A DNA stretch of 31,798 bases from an uncultured Lachnospiraceae bacterium (GCA_910578715.1 CAJTRL010000044.1:1-31798); one strand, 5' to 3'; shown: positions 16,672-25,330, numbered from the stretch's first letter. The notes: generated by a model from the sequence alone, not told the origin. Numbers and translations: made by a program.

Positions 16672-18009
16672 CTACTTCGCCAGCGTTTCTTCCTGGAGTC
16701 TGTCAAATTCCGCCATGCACTCGTCCACCGTAGCGCCGTCTAACAAATCCCGAACGATAAGACAGGTGTTTCCCCACTGTTCCAGCTGCATATTCGCGTT
16801 GGCACCGAGAACATAAACATTTTCCTCTATCCTGTCGTTCAGCGGTTTTAACGCAGGAATACATTCCACCTCCACATTTTGGGACGGTGAAATTACTTTA
16901 TTCGTTTCCGCATATACCTGGAGCGCTTCATCGGAAAGCATCACATCCAGAACACGCATTGCGTCTTCCGCGTGTTCCGCATTGGAGCCGACGCCGAATC
17001 CCGTCATCGGCATGACAGGCATCTGTCCGCGGCTGCTCGGAAAGCCGATAACCAGCATGTTAAAATCCGGGGCTCCGTATGCAGTTTCCGTATTGGCCGC
17101 TCCCCAGTACGCCATGACGATTGGCGTTTTGCCCGCCAGAAAATCCGGCCCTTCGCCTTCGATTGCTTCGCTGACCAGAGCCTTCCCGGCGTCGATATAG
17201 CCGCAGTCAATCATTTCCTGAAGAAATTCAAATCCCGGACGCATATAATCGCTGTATTTGCTTTCGCCGCTGTTTAGCGCCGCAATCTCCGCTTCCGTAT
17301 TTCCGCCGTTATATAAATCCGCATAAGCCTGGGCCAGCACAAAAGTTTCCAGCCACCAGCGGTTTGCCCCTACCGGTGTTTCAATTCCGTTTTCTTTAAA
17401 TACTCTGCAGCATTCCAGAAAATCTTCCGGCGTTTCCGGCAGTTCCAGGTGATACTGCTCGAACATGTCTTTATTGATAAACAGACCATAGGCAACTACT
17501 TCCTGCGGAATTGCTACCAGCTTTCCGTCGATTGTGTTGGCCGTTTTTACTACATCCCGCAGATTTTCCGCACATGCGAGCCCTGATAAATCCATGAGCT
17601 TTCCTTCTTCTCCCAAAGTTTTAATCACATCAGGATTCAGCAGATAGATATCATCCATATCGTTCCGTGCCCTGTCAAGCGCCACATCATCATAAGTCTT
17701 ATCCTGATAATCCTCCGCTGTGTATGTGATATAGCCAACAGATACGCCCAGTTCCTCCTCCGCCATGACAATTGTTTTATCCGCCGCGCTTCTTGCCACA
17801 TTTTCCGCATCCGGATTCGTTTTTTCCATCGGACTGAACAAGTTTACCGCCCGCGTTTCGGCCTCTTCCGATTCCACCAGATTGAACTCCGCCTTATTCC
17901 CACAGGCTGTCGCGGCAAGAACCGCTGCCCCCGTCAAAAATACCGCAACAGTTTTTCTAAAAATATTCTTTTTTTCTTTTTTCATTATTTCTTTCTGATT
18001 ACTCCTCAT
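16672..18009 (-). CDS. Extracellular solute-binding lipoprotein (ABC type) coupled to a hybrid histidine kinase
   Basis: A 445-residue protein with a basic start, hydrophobic segment TVAVFLTGAAVLAATAC and a lipobox-like cysteine (AATAC), so it is probably a lipoprotein on the outer face of the membrane. The mature part has the pattern of carbohydrate-type solute-binding proteins: PDVIKTLGEEGKLMDLSGL, LVAIPQEVVAYGLFINKDMF, ELPETPEDFLECCRVFKENG and PVMPMTGFGVGSNAEH. The ATG at 18009 overlaps the kinase stop as ATGA, suggesting translational coupling; an alternative start at 17985 (MKKEKKN) gives a more typical signal peptide but has a weak binding site. No permease or ATPase is nearby, so it may deliver ligand information to the kinase rather than serve transport. 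Ligand unknown. Confidence 0.85.
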   Translation of the reverse strand: MRSNQKEIMKKEKKNIFRKTVAVFLTGAAVLAATACGNKAEFNLVESEEAETRAVNLFSPMEKTNPDAENVARSAADKTIVMAEEELGVSVGYITYTAEDYQDKTYDDVALDRARNDMDDIYLLNPDVIKTLGEEGKLMDLSGLACAENLRDVVKTANTIDGKLVAIPQEVVAYGLFINKDMFEQYHLELPETPEDFLECCRVFKENGIETPVGANRWWLETFVLAQAYADLYNGGNTEAEIAALNSGESKYSDYMRPGFEFLQEMIDCGYIDAGKALVSEAIEGEGPDFLAGKTPIVMAYWGAANTETAYGAPDFNMLVIGFPSSRGQMPVMPMTGFGVGSNAEHAEDAMRVLDVMLSDEALQVYAETNKVISPSQNVEVECIPALKPLNDRIEENVYVLGANANMQLEQWGNTCLIVRDLLDGATVDECMAEFDRLQEETLAK

Positions 18010-20627
18010 TCATTGCCAATTGATTCGTCTTTATTTGCTTTTCCGTGTACATACTGTCTGATTACCTGTTTTAACAGGTCCACGTCGATTGGCTTTGCCA
18101 GATGAACATTCATTCCTGCATTCAAAGCGTCTCTTTCATCTTCCGCAAAAGCGTTTGCCGTCATGGCAATAATTGGGATTTTTCCCGCATCGCCGCGGTT
18201 CATCGCTCTGATTGCTCTTGTCGCGTCATAGCCGTTCATCACCGGCATCTGAACATCCATGAGAATCGCGTCAAATGCACCCTCTTCGGCATTTGCAAAA
18301 CGCTCCAGCGCCAGTTTTCCGTTTTCGGCGATTTCACAGGTCGCGCCCTCCATTGATAAAATTTCCGAAAGAATTTCCGCATTGATTTCATTATCTTCCG
18401 CCGCAAGGAAATGCAGTCCCTGTAAACCTTCATCTTTTTCGGTTTCCGCCGCCTCGCTCTCTCCCGATTCTTCTTCCCGCATCTCCATAATCCGTTCCTT
18501 CAGCGCAGATACAAAGAAAGGCTTTGCAAAAACTCCTGTATATTCCAGCTTAAACGCATCTCCCATATCCTCCATATCTTCCGCCTCATGGTCTGTCATC
18601 CAGAAAAGCGGCGCTGTCCCGGGCAGCAGATTCCTGATTCGCTCTATTGTCTGAACGCCATCTATAACCGGTACATTGACATCCAGCAAGGCCAGCTGAT
18701 AACTCTCGGAAGTATTCCCGGATTTCTGTAACATGGACAGAGCTTTCTCCCCGTCGGGCACGATATCCACCGCAACGCCCATATCAGCCATGAGCGTCTG
18801 TATGCTCTGCCCTTCCCGTTGATTATCCCCCACAAAAAGAATCCGGGATATGCCGCTCTGCTCCCAGAACAACTTATCCGTCTGACCTTCCGGTATGCGG
18901 AATTCCAGCTCTACCCGGAAAAGGCTTCCCTTATCGACTTCGCTGGAAACCTCGATAGTTCCTCCCATAAGTTCTACGATATTTTTGGTAATCGCCATGC
19001 CGAGCCCTGTTCCCTGAACTTTATTCGTTGTACTGTTCTCCGCTCTTGTAAACGCGTCAAAAATCGTTTTTAAATATTCCTGTGTCATCCCATATCCGTC
19101 ATCCTCGACTTCGATTCGGATATGCTCAAACTGGCTGGAACGCTGTTTCAGGCCGATAATGCGGAACCAGATATTTCCCCCTTCCGGCGTATACTTCACG
19201 GCATTGGAAAGCAGATTTATCAAAATCTGGTTAATTCTTGTCTCATCTCCTAACAGACGCTCATGTTTAATATTCGTTACTTCCACATGAAATTCCTGGT
19301 TCCTTGCGCCTGCCATCGGGCGGACAATCGCATCGATGGAAGATACCAAATCATTCAATGTAAATTCTTCTACGGTCAGAACGACCTTTCCGCTTTCAAT
19401 CTTGGAGACATCCAGAATATCATTAATCAGGCTGAGCAGATGCTGTCCCGACGCCATAATCTTTTTCGTATATTCCCGCACTTTATCCGGATTTTCGGCA
19501 TCTTTTGCGAGCAGTGTGGTAAAGCCGAGAACCGCATTCATCGGCGTACGAATATCGTGAGACATGTTCGAAAGAAATGTCGTCTTGGAATTGCTCGCCA
19601 GCTGCGCCGCATGCAGTGCTTCCGCCAGCTGTCTGTTATGCAGCTCCCTTTCCGCTTCCCGTTCCCGCATGAGTTTTCTCTGCTGCCTCTGGTTGAAATA
19701 ATACAAAATACAGCACAGGAAAAACGCAACCAGCATAACCACTACAACAATCAGAATGTGGTGATTTACGGTCTTCCCCTCCTGTTGAATGGCTTCAATC
19801 GGAACATACCCGATTAAATAAATCATACCGTCATTCACGGTCCACATATAATTCAGGGCGCTTTTTCCCCGTATATCATGATAAAACATGATATTCTTTC
19901 CATTTTGCACACAGTTCTCTACTTCGGCCCGGAGCTCCTCATCCTGAATATCATTTGCTCTGTAAAAATCTTCCAGATTCAGATGTCCCGCGCTGCGCTC
20001 TCCCATTCCCTTTGGTTTCAGCACAAACCTTTTCGTTTTCGCATCCATAATATAGAGCATGGCCTGTTTATTATAAAATCCTTCAGGAAGCGATTTGTCA
20101 AGCGCATCATAAGTATACTCCACATAAAGAGTTCCAATTTCCTGCTCTTCCTTCATGACCGGGCATTTGAGGGAATACGCCCATGTCCCCATGTAATTCA
20201 TATAGGAATGGGAAACCGCCAGCCCTTCTATCATGCTGCCCGAAAAATCCAGTCCCTCTTCGGAAAAAATCTCTCCCGTACTGGAAATTCCTTCCGTTTC
20301 GCCCGCACGGATGAACGAAATTTTTACCATCGTCTGATTCTTCTGATAAGAAGCGATATAATCTTCCGGTTCCTCCCGCAGGGCAATTTCCTGTGCCATC
20401 AGCTTCTGAAACTCCGCTTCTTTATTTAAAATCGATTCTATGGTGCTCTTTATCAAATCCAGACTCTCATTCAGATTCTGAATTGCCGCCGCGGACATTT
20501 CTTTCGATAATTTTCGTGAAACGGAAAACACTACAACTCCCAGAATACAAAAAACAAGTAAAATCGAAAGAAGTAAGGAAAATCCTTTGTCCGTTCTTTT
20601 TTTATTTCTTTTCTTTTCCATACACAT
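18006..20627 (-). CDS. Membrane hybrid sensor histidine kinase with two receiver domains
   Basis: An 873-residue protein. TM1 at about 16-36, an extracytoplasmic sensor of about 250 residues (Cache-like by position and length), TM2 at about 288-308, then a coiled coil. The HisKA box TFLSNMSHDIRTPMNAVLGF contains the phospho-acceptor H357. The ATPase domain shows LINLLSNAVKYTPEGG, VEDDGYGM and GTGLGMAITKNIVELMGG. A first receiver domain has D649 (LLDVNVPVIDG) and FAKPF but only VGDN at the acidic pair, so may be weak. The second is canonical: AAEDNEINAE, LMDVQMPVMNG with D791, MTANAF, LAKP. No output domain follows and no response regulator is nearby. ATG at 20627 or 20621; both fit. The gene follows trpB2 by 42 bp. 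Confidence 0.93.
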   Translation of the reverse strand: MCMEKKRNKKRTDKGFSLLLSILLVFCILGVVVFSVSRKLSKEMSAAAIQNLNESLDLIKSTIESILNKEAEFQKLMAQEIALREEPEDYIASYQKNQTMVKISFIRAGETEGISSTGEIFSEEGLDFSGSMIEGLAVSHSYMNYMGTWAYSLKCPVMKEEQEIGTLYVEYTYDALDKSLPEGFYNKQAMLYIMDAKTKRFVLKPKGMGERSAGHLNLEDFYRANDIQDEELRAEVENCVQNGKNIMFYHDIRGKSALNYMWTVNDGMIYLIGYVPIEAIQQEGKTVNHHILIVVVVMLVAFFLCCILYYFNQRQQRKLMREREAERELHNRQLAEALHAAQLASNSKTTFLSNMSHDIRTPMNAVLGFTTLLAKDAENPDKVREYTKKIMASGQHLLSLINDILDVSKIESGKVVLTVEEFTLNDLVSSIDAIVRPMAGARNQEFHVEVTNIKHERLLGDETRINQILINLLSNAVKYTPEGGNIWFRIIGLKQRSSQFEHIRIEVEDDGYGMTQEYLKTIFDAFTRAENSTTNKVQGTGLGMAITKNIVELMGGTIEVSSEVDKGSLFRVELEFRIPEGQTDKLFWEQSGISRILFVGDNQREGQSIQTLMADMGVAVDIVPDGEKALSMLQKSGNTSESYQLALLDVNVPVIDGVQTIERIRNLLPGTAPLFWMTDHEAEDMEDMGDAFKLEYTGVFAKPFFVSALKERIMEMREEESGESEAAETEKDEGLQGLHFLAAEDNEINAEILSEILSMEGATCEIAENGKLALERFANAEEGAFDAILMDVQMPVMNGYDATRAIRAMNRGDAGKIPIIAMTANAFAEDERDALNAGMNVHLAKPIDVDLLKQVIRQYVHGKANKDESIGNE

Positions 20628-20652
20628 TCACCAGACTTCTTTCCCTTTTGCA

Positions 20653-20695
20653 CAGTCGCCGGCTTCCCCTCAGATTTGAGGAAGCTGTGCGACTG
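20653..20695. promoter_or_regulatory. Stem-loop spanning the trpB2 stop, ahead of the kinase gene
   Basis: CAGTCG (20653-20658) pairs with CGACTG (20690-20695) and inside it GCTTCC (20662-20667) pairs with GGAAGC (20680-20685), with three more inner pairs. The stem contains the trpB2 stop codon and ends 25 bp before the kinase start. No T-run follows in the minus direction, so it is not a classic terminator; it may be an attenuator or RNA-stability element. Confidence 0.5.
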
Positions 20696-22037
20696 CCCTC
20701 TTCAGTTCTTCGTCTGTCGGAATATAATCCTCCATTTCACCGTCATTGTACCGCTGATAAGCAATCATATCAAAATAGCCGGTTCCGGTAAGGCCGAACA
20801 CGATATTCTTTTCTTCTCCGGTCTCTTTGCACTTCATCGCTTCGTCAATCGCAACCTTGATGGCATGACTGCTTTCCGGCGCCGGAAGAATGCCTTCCAC
20901 CCTCGCAAAAGTCTCTGCCGCCCGGAATACTTCGGTCTGCTCCACGCTTCTTGCTTCTAACAGCCCCTGGTCGTACAATTCGGAAACGGTGGAGCTCATG
21001 CCGTGATAGCGGAGGCCTCCCGCATGATTTGCGGATGGTATAAAACCGCTTCCCAATGTGTACATTTTCGCTAACGGACAGACTTTTCCCGTATCGCAGA
21101 AATCATATGCGTAGACGCCCCTCGTCAGACTCGGACAGGAAGCCGGTTCCACCGCAATCATCTGATACTTTGCTTCTCCCCGTAATATTTCCCCCGCAAA
21201 AGGTGAAATCAGGCCGCCCAGGTTGGAGCCGCCGCCCGCGCAGCCGATAATCATATCGGCCTTAATACCGTATTTATCCAAAGCCGCCTTTGTCTCCAGT
21301 CCGATAATGGACTGATGCAGCAATACCTGTGCGAGCACGGAACCCAGCACATAACGATAACCCTCCTGGCTGGTCGCGGCCTCCACCGCTTCTGAAATCG
21401 CACAGCCGAGGCTTCCCGTCGTCCCCGGAAACTCTTCATTGATTTTACGCCCCACATTCGTATTCATGGACGGAGAAGGCGTTACCTTTGCGCCATAAGT
21501 ACGCATAACCTCCCGCCGGAAAGGCTTCTGCTCATAAGAACATTTGACCATATATACCTGACAGTCCAAATCAAAATAAGAGCACGCCATGGAAAGCGCC
21601 GTTCCCCACTGGCCCGCTCCTGTTTCCGTCGTTACGCCCTTTAACCCCTGCTTTTTCGCATAATAAGCCTGTGCAATCGCAGAGTTAAGTTTATGGCTTC
21701 CCGACGTATTGTTTCCTTCAAATTTATAATAAATATGTGCGGGCGTCTGCAACTTTTCCTCCAGGCAATATGCCCGGACAAGCGGCGACGGCCGGTACAT
21801 TTTATAGAAATCCCGGATTTCATCCGGAATATCAAAATAAGCTGTCGTATCGTCCAGCTCCTGTTTTGCCAGTTCACGACAGAAAATGCCCGAAAGCTCA
21901 TCCTCCGTAACCGGCTGCAGCGTACCCGGATTTAAAATCGGCGCCGGCTTCTTCTTCATATCAGCGCGCACATTGTACCACTGTTTCGGCATTTCCTTTT
22001 CTTCCAGATAAATTTTATAAGGTATTTTATTATCCAT
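20670..22037 (-). CDS. trpB2: TrpB2-type tryptophan synthase beta chain-like PLP enzyme
   Basis: A 455-residue PLP enzyme of the long TrpB2 type, which joins indole and serine to tryptophan or acts on related substrates without a tight TrpA partner. Features: the extended N-terminus (MPKQWYNVRADMKKKPAPIL), YRPSPLVRAYCLEEKL, NNTSGSHKLNSAIAQAYYAK with the PLP lysine K116, TTETGAGQWGTALSMACSYF, GCAGGGSNLGG (266-276) and the C-terminal HAGGLRYHGMSSTVSELYDQ that is particular to TrpB2. The ordinary trp operon is absent, so the enzyme may salvage indole. AAGG precedes the ATG by 8 bases. It has its own promoter at 22072-22100. Confidence 0.94.
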   Translation of the reverse strand: MDNKIPYKIYLEEKEMPKQWYNVRADMKKKPAPILNPGTLQPVTEDELSGIFCRELAKQELDDTTAYFDIPDEIRDFYKMYRPSPLVRAYCLEEKLQTPAHIYYKFEGNNTSGSHKLNSAIAQAYYAKKQGLKGVTTETGAGQWGTALSMACSYFDLDCQVYMVKCSYEQKPFRREVMRTYGAKVTPSPSMNTNVGRKINEEFPGTTGSLGCAISEAVEAATSQEGYRYVLGSVLAQVLLHQSIIGLETKAALDKYGIKADMIIGCAGGGSNLGGLISPFAGEILRGEAKYQMIAVEPASCPSLTRGVYAYDFCDTGKVCPLAKMYTLGSGFIPSANHAGGLRYHGMSSTVSELYDQGLLEARSVEQTEVFRAAETFARVEGILPAPESSHAIKVAIDEAMKCKETGEEKNIVFGLTGTGYFDMIAYQRYNDGEMEDYIPTDEELKRAVAQLPQI

Positions 22038-22071
22038 TTTAATAACCTTGCCTTTCCCTTGAATTTCGTCT

Positions 22072-22100
22072 ATTATACAACGAATGGGACTTCATGGCAA
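22072..22100 (-). promoter_or_regulatory. Probable sigma-A promoter of trpB2 (and perhaps the downstream kinase and binding protein)
   Basis: Minus-strand -35 TTGCCA (22095-22100) and perfect -10 TATAAT (22072-22077), 17-bp spacer. The predicted start lies only about 27 nt before the ATG, so there is no room for a T-box or trp leader. Confidence 0.8.
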
Positions 22101-22159
22101 TTTATTTTTATTCTGTCCTGCCATACCTTATGTTCTCTTGTTATATTTTGTTATTATAT

Positions 22160-22275
22160 TTTATTCCAATACTGCTGCTTTTGTTATGATTTTTTTATTC
22201 CGGCGCTGCTGCTTTTGTTATGATTTTTTATTCCGGTACTGCTGCTTTTGTTATGATTTTTTGTTCTGATACTGC
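22160..22275. repeat. 33-bp tandem duplications of the 3' end of the DUF3021 gene
   Basis: Units aligned on CTGCTGCTTTT begin at 22172, 22206 (34-bp step, one extra T) and 22239; the DUF3021 gene end at about 22272 is the fourth, parental-looking unit. On the minus strand each 33-bp unit reads as 11 codons, QYRNKKS-stop-QKQ or close to it, so the gene's stop codon has been duplicated in frame. It fills the intergenic space between the DUF3021 gene and the trpB2 promoter. Confidence 0.85.
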
Positions 22276-22679
22276 TCCAGACGTTCGTTCAGTAATGCCG
22301 AAAGTTTGCGGTTTTCCCGATGCACTGTATAAGATACCGTAAAGAAAACTACAAGAATAATCAAAAACATAAAGACATTCATGAGCAGATTATCTTCATC
22401 AAACCAGTAAAAAACCCTTGCACTTCCGAAAACCACCAGATTAATATACAGATAATGTAATAATCTGCGGACAATGCGCTCCCGTCTCGTCATTTCATGC
22501 TGTGGAAAGAAAAAATTTCCCAATACACACAGAAATGATACGGCCAGAATCTGCCAGAGAAGAATGGCCGGAATGATTCCTGTCCTGTTAAAAACCGTGA
22601 TAAACAACGCGCAGGCAAAAAGTACGCCCGTTACGACATAGGAATAGGTATGAAACATTTCTTTGATTCTCGATAACAT
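22251..22679 (-). CDS. DUF3021 family four-helix membrane protein, companion of LytTR regulator
   Basis: A 142-residue protein with four predicted transmembrane segments (about 14-30, 38-55, 75-92, 100-120) and a charged C-terminal tail, matching DUF3021 proteins encoded after LytTR regulators in Firmicutes. These proteins are thought to restrain or modulate the cognate LytTR factor at the membrane; that role here is inference. Typical elements are TGIIPAILLWQILAVSFLC, GNFFFPQHEMTRRERIVRRL and VFMFLIILVVFFTVSY. AGGAGG sits 7 bases before the ATG. It lies 21 bp after the LytTR gene. The last codons are copied downstream as tandem repeats. Confidence 0.85.
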   Translation of the reverse strand: MLSRIKEMFHTYSYVVTGVLFACALFITVFNRTGIIPAILLWQILAVSFLCVLGNFFFPQHEMTRRERIVRRLLHYLYINLVVFGSARVFYWFDEDNLLMNVFMFLIILVVFFTVSYTVHRENRKLSALLNERLEQYQNKKS

Positions 22680-22700
22680 ATTACACCTCCTGATAACCCC

Positions 22701-23138
22701 TTATATGCCGAGCTTGTTCTTTAAGAGCGGCACATACTGCCTTGAAATGCCAACGCGCTCTCCATTCTTCATCAACGCTTCAAACCTTCCGTTGAATCCC
22801 GGCGTAAAATTTTTTACTTTTGCCAGATTCAGAATGACGGACTTCGACACCCGGAAAAAATCGGTTCCCGCAAAGCGCCTTTCCAGCTCATATAGTTTCA
22901 TTCTCGTTTCATATACGTTTTTTTCCAGATAAAGAAAAACCTTATTATCGACCGCTTCAAAATAATAAATATCCCCCGGCTCTATCTGCAGAATTTTCTC
23001 TCCCTGCCTGACCGTCAGCTTTTCTTTTTTCAGTTTCAGTCCGTTGACAAGCTGCATGACCGCTTCGTCCACCTCCCGGCAGCGGATGATAACCGCCTCT
23101 TCTTCCTCCGGCCCAATATCTTCTATAATAATCTTCAT
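22701..23138 (-). CDS. LytTR-type DNA-binding regulator without receiver domain
   Basis: A 145-residue protein. After an N-terminal segment (MKIIIEDIGPEEEEAVIIRC) it carries one LytTR domain (about 45-145): ILQIEPGDIYYFEAVDNKVF, then YETRMKLYELERRF and FFRVSKSVILNLAKVKNF ending GRFEALMKNGERVGISRQYV. There is no response-regulator receiver, as usual in the LytTR/DUF3021 pairs that control adjacent ABC exporters. I place the start at 23138 (GGAAGG 8 bases ahead); the frame extends upstream to 23192 without a good site. It follows the permease gene by 114 bp and likely regulates the ABC genes or itself. Confidence 0.92.
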   Translation of the reverse strand: MKIIIEDIGPEEEEAVIIRCREVDEAVMQLVNGLKLKKEKLTVRQGEKILQIEPGDIYYFEAVDNKVFLYLEKNVYETRMKLYELERRFAGTDFFRVSKSVILNLAKVKNFTPGFNGRFEALMKNGERVGISRQYVPLLKNKLGI

Positions 23139-23252
23139 ACACAAACCCTTCCTGTAAAACTTATTGTGTGCGCCTTCATTTGCTCTTTTCATCCGTCATA
23201 CAGTGGTTTCGTCCGGCTCTTTTGCCTTGCCAGCAGCGATTTATCATTCCTT

Positions 23253-24167
23253 TTACCGGTCCTGCAGCGACTTTCTTCTGCTGATTACCACGGCCGCCGC
23301 AATCGTTAATACGCCAAGCGCAAGCAGATATCCCGCCTGCACGGTAAACGGCACAGGACCGTCTCCCAGAACGACCGTGATGCCCATTTTTTCCCGGAAA
23401 ATCTCTGCCGCCTCCGCCGGAATCCCCGCAAAGGTCTTTTCCACCGCTTCTTTCGTACAGACCACCCGCATCATGGCTGCGCCGTGCAGAAACGGCAGAC
23501 GCCGCAGAATATCCGCCACCGTTTCCGGCAGTACCGACACCGGCAGATAAATGGCTCCCACAAATCCAACCAGCGTTCCAACTATCGTAAGCAGGCCGTT
23601 CCATGCGCCCACACTGTGGACAAACAACGTAAGCAGATAGGCCGTTGCCGCATAAGCAAAGGCATTCAGCATAATCATGCCAAGCAGCTGCAGACACGCC
23701 TCCCAGCCGAGCAGCGTCTGCCCGGCTGCCGCCAGCCAGACCTGTGAAGCCGCCAGCGTAATCATACACATTGAAACGGCAATACTCCATGCGGAAAACA
23801 CATATCCAAAAGCAATGCCAATCCTTTTTACAGGCGTCACATATAAACTCGCCAGCCGCATGCTCACTTCATCTTCTATTATACTGCCCATTGCCGTCAT
23901 TGTCACCGTTACCGTATTGGAAAGAAGAATCCCCGCCAGCGTCCACATCGAAATCAGGTATTCCGCATTGGCGCTGTCCGCCGCCGCATCTCTGTTTCCT
24001 CCAAACTGTTCCAGCGCGTAGATAATATCCCGGCTGTGCATATCACCGAGAAATAAAAACATCAGTCCGAGCGTAATCAGCATGGATAAAATGGAAGAGA
24101 TTACCGTTCCTCTGTCCCTTATAAAAATGAGAATATTTCGTTTTACCAGATACAATGCCGCCTTCAT
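23253..24167 (-). CDS. ABC-2 type exporter permease
   Basis: A 304-residue integral membrane protein with six predicted helices: one near residues 20-42, a large external loop, then four helices in about 75-215 and a last helix near 275-295. The pattern IEDEVSMRLASLYVTPVKRI between helices matches the coupling region of ABC-2 permeases of the drug or antibiotic export type. It starts by overlapping the ATPase stop by four bases (ATGA), with AGGAGG 7 bases upstream inside that gene, so the pair is translationally coupled. The substrate is not predictable from sequence. Confidence 0.92.
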   Translation of the reverse strand: MKAALYLVKRNILIFIRDRGTVISSILSMLITLGLMFLFLGDMHSRDIIYALEQFGGNRDAAADSANAEYLISMWTLAGILLSNTVTVTMTAMGSIIEDEVSMRLASLYVTPVKRIGIAFGYVFSAWSIAVSMCMITLAASQVWLAAAGQTLLGWEACLQLLGMIMLNAFAYAATAYLLTLFVHSVGAWNGLLTIVGTLVGFVGAIYLPVSVLPETVADILRRLPFLHGAAMMRVVCTKEAVEKTFAGIPAEAAEIFREKMGITVVLGDGPVPFTVQAGYLLALGVLTIAAAVVISRRKSLQDR

Positions 24168-25099
24168 CCTGCTACCTCCTGATTTTCATTCTGTCCCAGT
24201 GTTTTGCCTGTCACATTCAGGAAAACATCATCCATCGACCCCTGAAGAAGTTCAAATCCGCTGATATCCGGCTTCATCCGCTGCAAAATCGGAAGCGCCT
24301 CCAGACTGCTCTCCAAATCCATCGCAGCATACTGCTCTTTTCTCTTAAAGGGCTTTTTTTCCGCTTCCAGATTTTGCCAGAATACTGCCTCCCGCTCCCC
24401 CTTCGGAATCAGTATCAGCCGGTCCTTTGCGTATTTTTCCTTGAGGTCAAAAGGCGTCCCCCTCTCCATGATATGCCCGCCGTCTATGATGGCAATATTC
24501 GTCGCTTTTGCAGCCTCCTCCATATAGTGGGTCGTCAGAAAAACAGTCATATCCGTTTCCTTTCTAATCCGCTCAATGCTCTGCCAGACGTATTTTCTCG
24601 TTGCCGGGTCGAGTCCCGTCGTCGGCTCATCGAGAAACAAAAGCTGCGGCCTGTTGAGCAGCGCCCTTGCGATTTCACAGCGTCTTTTCTGTCCCCCTGA
24701 AAGCATCCCAAATTTTCTGTTATATATTTCTCCCAGCTCCAGAGCCTCGCATACATCCAGAATCCGGCTTTTGGCTTTTTCATAAAAAGAAGCCCGTACA
24801 AGCAGATTCTCCTTAACGCTCAATCGTTCGTCCAGGCAGTTTGTCTGATAAACCACCCCAATCCGCTCCCGAATCTTTTCATTTTCTTTCCCCAAAGCAT
24901 AACCGCATACCTCGGCTTCGCCTTCTGTCGGTGCAGATAAAGTACATAACATATTGATGGTTGTTGATTTCCCCGCCCCGTTAATGCCGAGAAATCCGAA
25001 CAGTTCGCCTTTCTCAATATCAAAACTGATATCGTCCACCGCTTTCACTTCCTTGAAATGTTTTTTCAGATGTGACACCCGGATAATTGTTTCCGCCAT
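24164..25099 (-). CDS. ABC exporter ATP-binding protein (DrrA/CcmA-like)
   Basis: A 311-residue ATPase: Walker A GINGAGKST (38-46), Q-loop in VVYQTNCLDERLSV, signature MLSGGQKRR (132-140), Walker B LLFLDEPTTGLDP (153-165) and the switch histidine in VFLTTHYMEEA. A C-terminal extension of about 80 residues follows the core, as in DrrA-type exporters. GGAGG precedes the ATG. First gene of the unit ATPase-permease-LytTR-DUF3021. The upstream 268 bp (25100-25367) contain the hisF terminator and a structured repeat-like element, and I see no confident promoter. Confidence 0.95.
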   Translation of the reverse strand: MAETIIRVSHLKKHFKEVKAVDDISFDIEKGELFGFLGINGAGKSTTINMLCTLSAPTEGEAEVCGYALGKENEKIRERIGVVYQTNCLDERLSVKENLLVRASFYEKAKSRILDVCEALELGEIYNRKFGMLSGGQKRRCEIARALLNRPQLLFLDEPTTGLDPATRKYVWQSIERIRKETDMTVFLTTHYMEEAAKATNIAIIDGGHIMERGTPFDLKEKYAKDRLILIPKGEREAVFWQNLEAEKKPFKRKEQYAAMDLESSLEALPILQRMKPDISGFELLQGSMDDVFLNVTGKTLGQNENQEVAG

Positions 25100-25116
25100 A
25101 GAAATCCTCCATTCCT

Positions 25117-25202
25117 GCTCAGCCCGCGAATTTGGGCCCGCGCTGAAAGCGCAGTGTTTTCAGCGCATTGGCACCAATATTTGCATGACGAATAAATTCG
25201 TC
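25117..25202. repeat. Composite palindromic intergenic element, likely a dispersed repeat
   Basis: Three inverted repeats lie close together: GCCC/GGGC around 25122-25137, GCGCTGAAA (25140-25148) with TTTCAGCGC (25158-25166), and GACGAAT (25187-25193) with ATTCGTC (25196-25202). The segment is just upstream of the ABC ATPase start on the minus strand. On that strand one frame translates as RHANIGANALKTLRFQRG, but no start or binding site supports a gene. I recall similar sequence in intergenic DNA of related gut clostridia; this is memory, not a search. Confidence 0.55.
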
Positions 25203-25330
25203 TGTGAAACTTTTTCCTTATTATGAAATACGCCGGAAAGCATGGCAAGGAAAATGCGGTAAGTGGTATGAAGCAGCCTGTAAGATGCAAAATAAAAATC
25301 CTGCAGACTGCAGAAGAAGTATGGTACTAA

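Noticed and set aside
22038..22075. T-box or trp leader for trpB2
   Set aside because: The predicted transcript leader is only about 27 nt, too short for a T-box or leader peptide.
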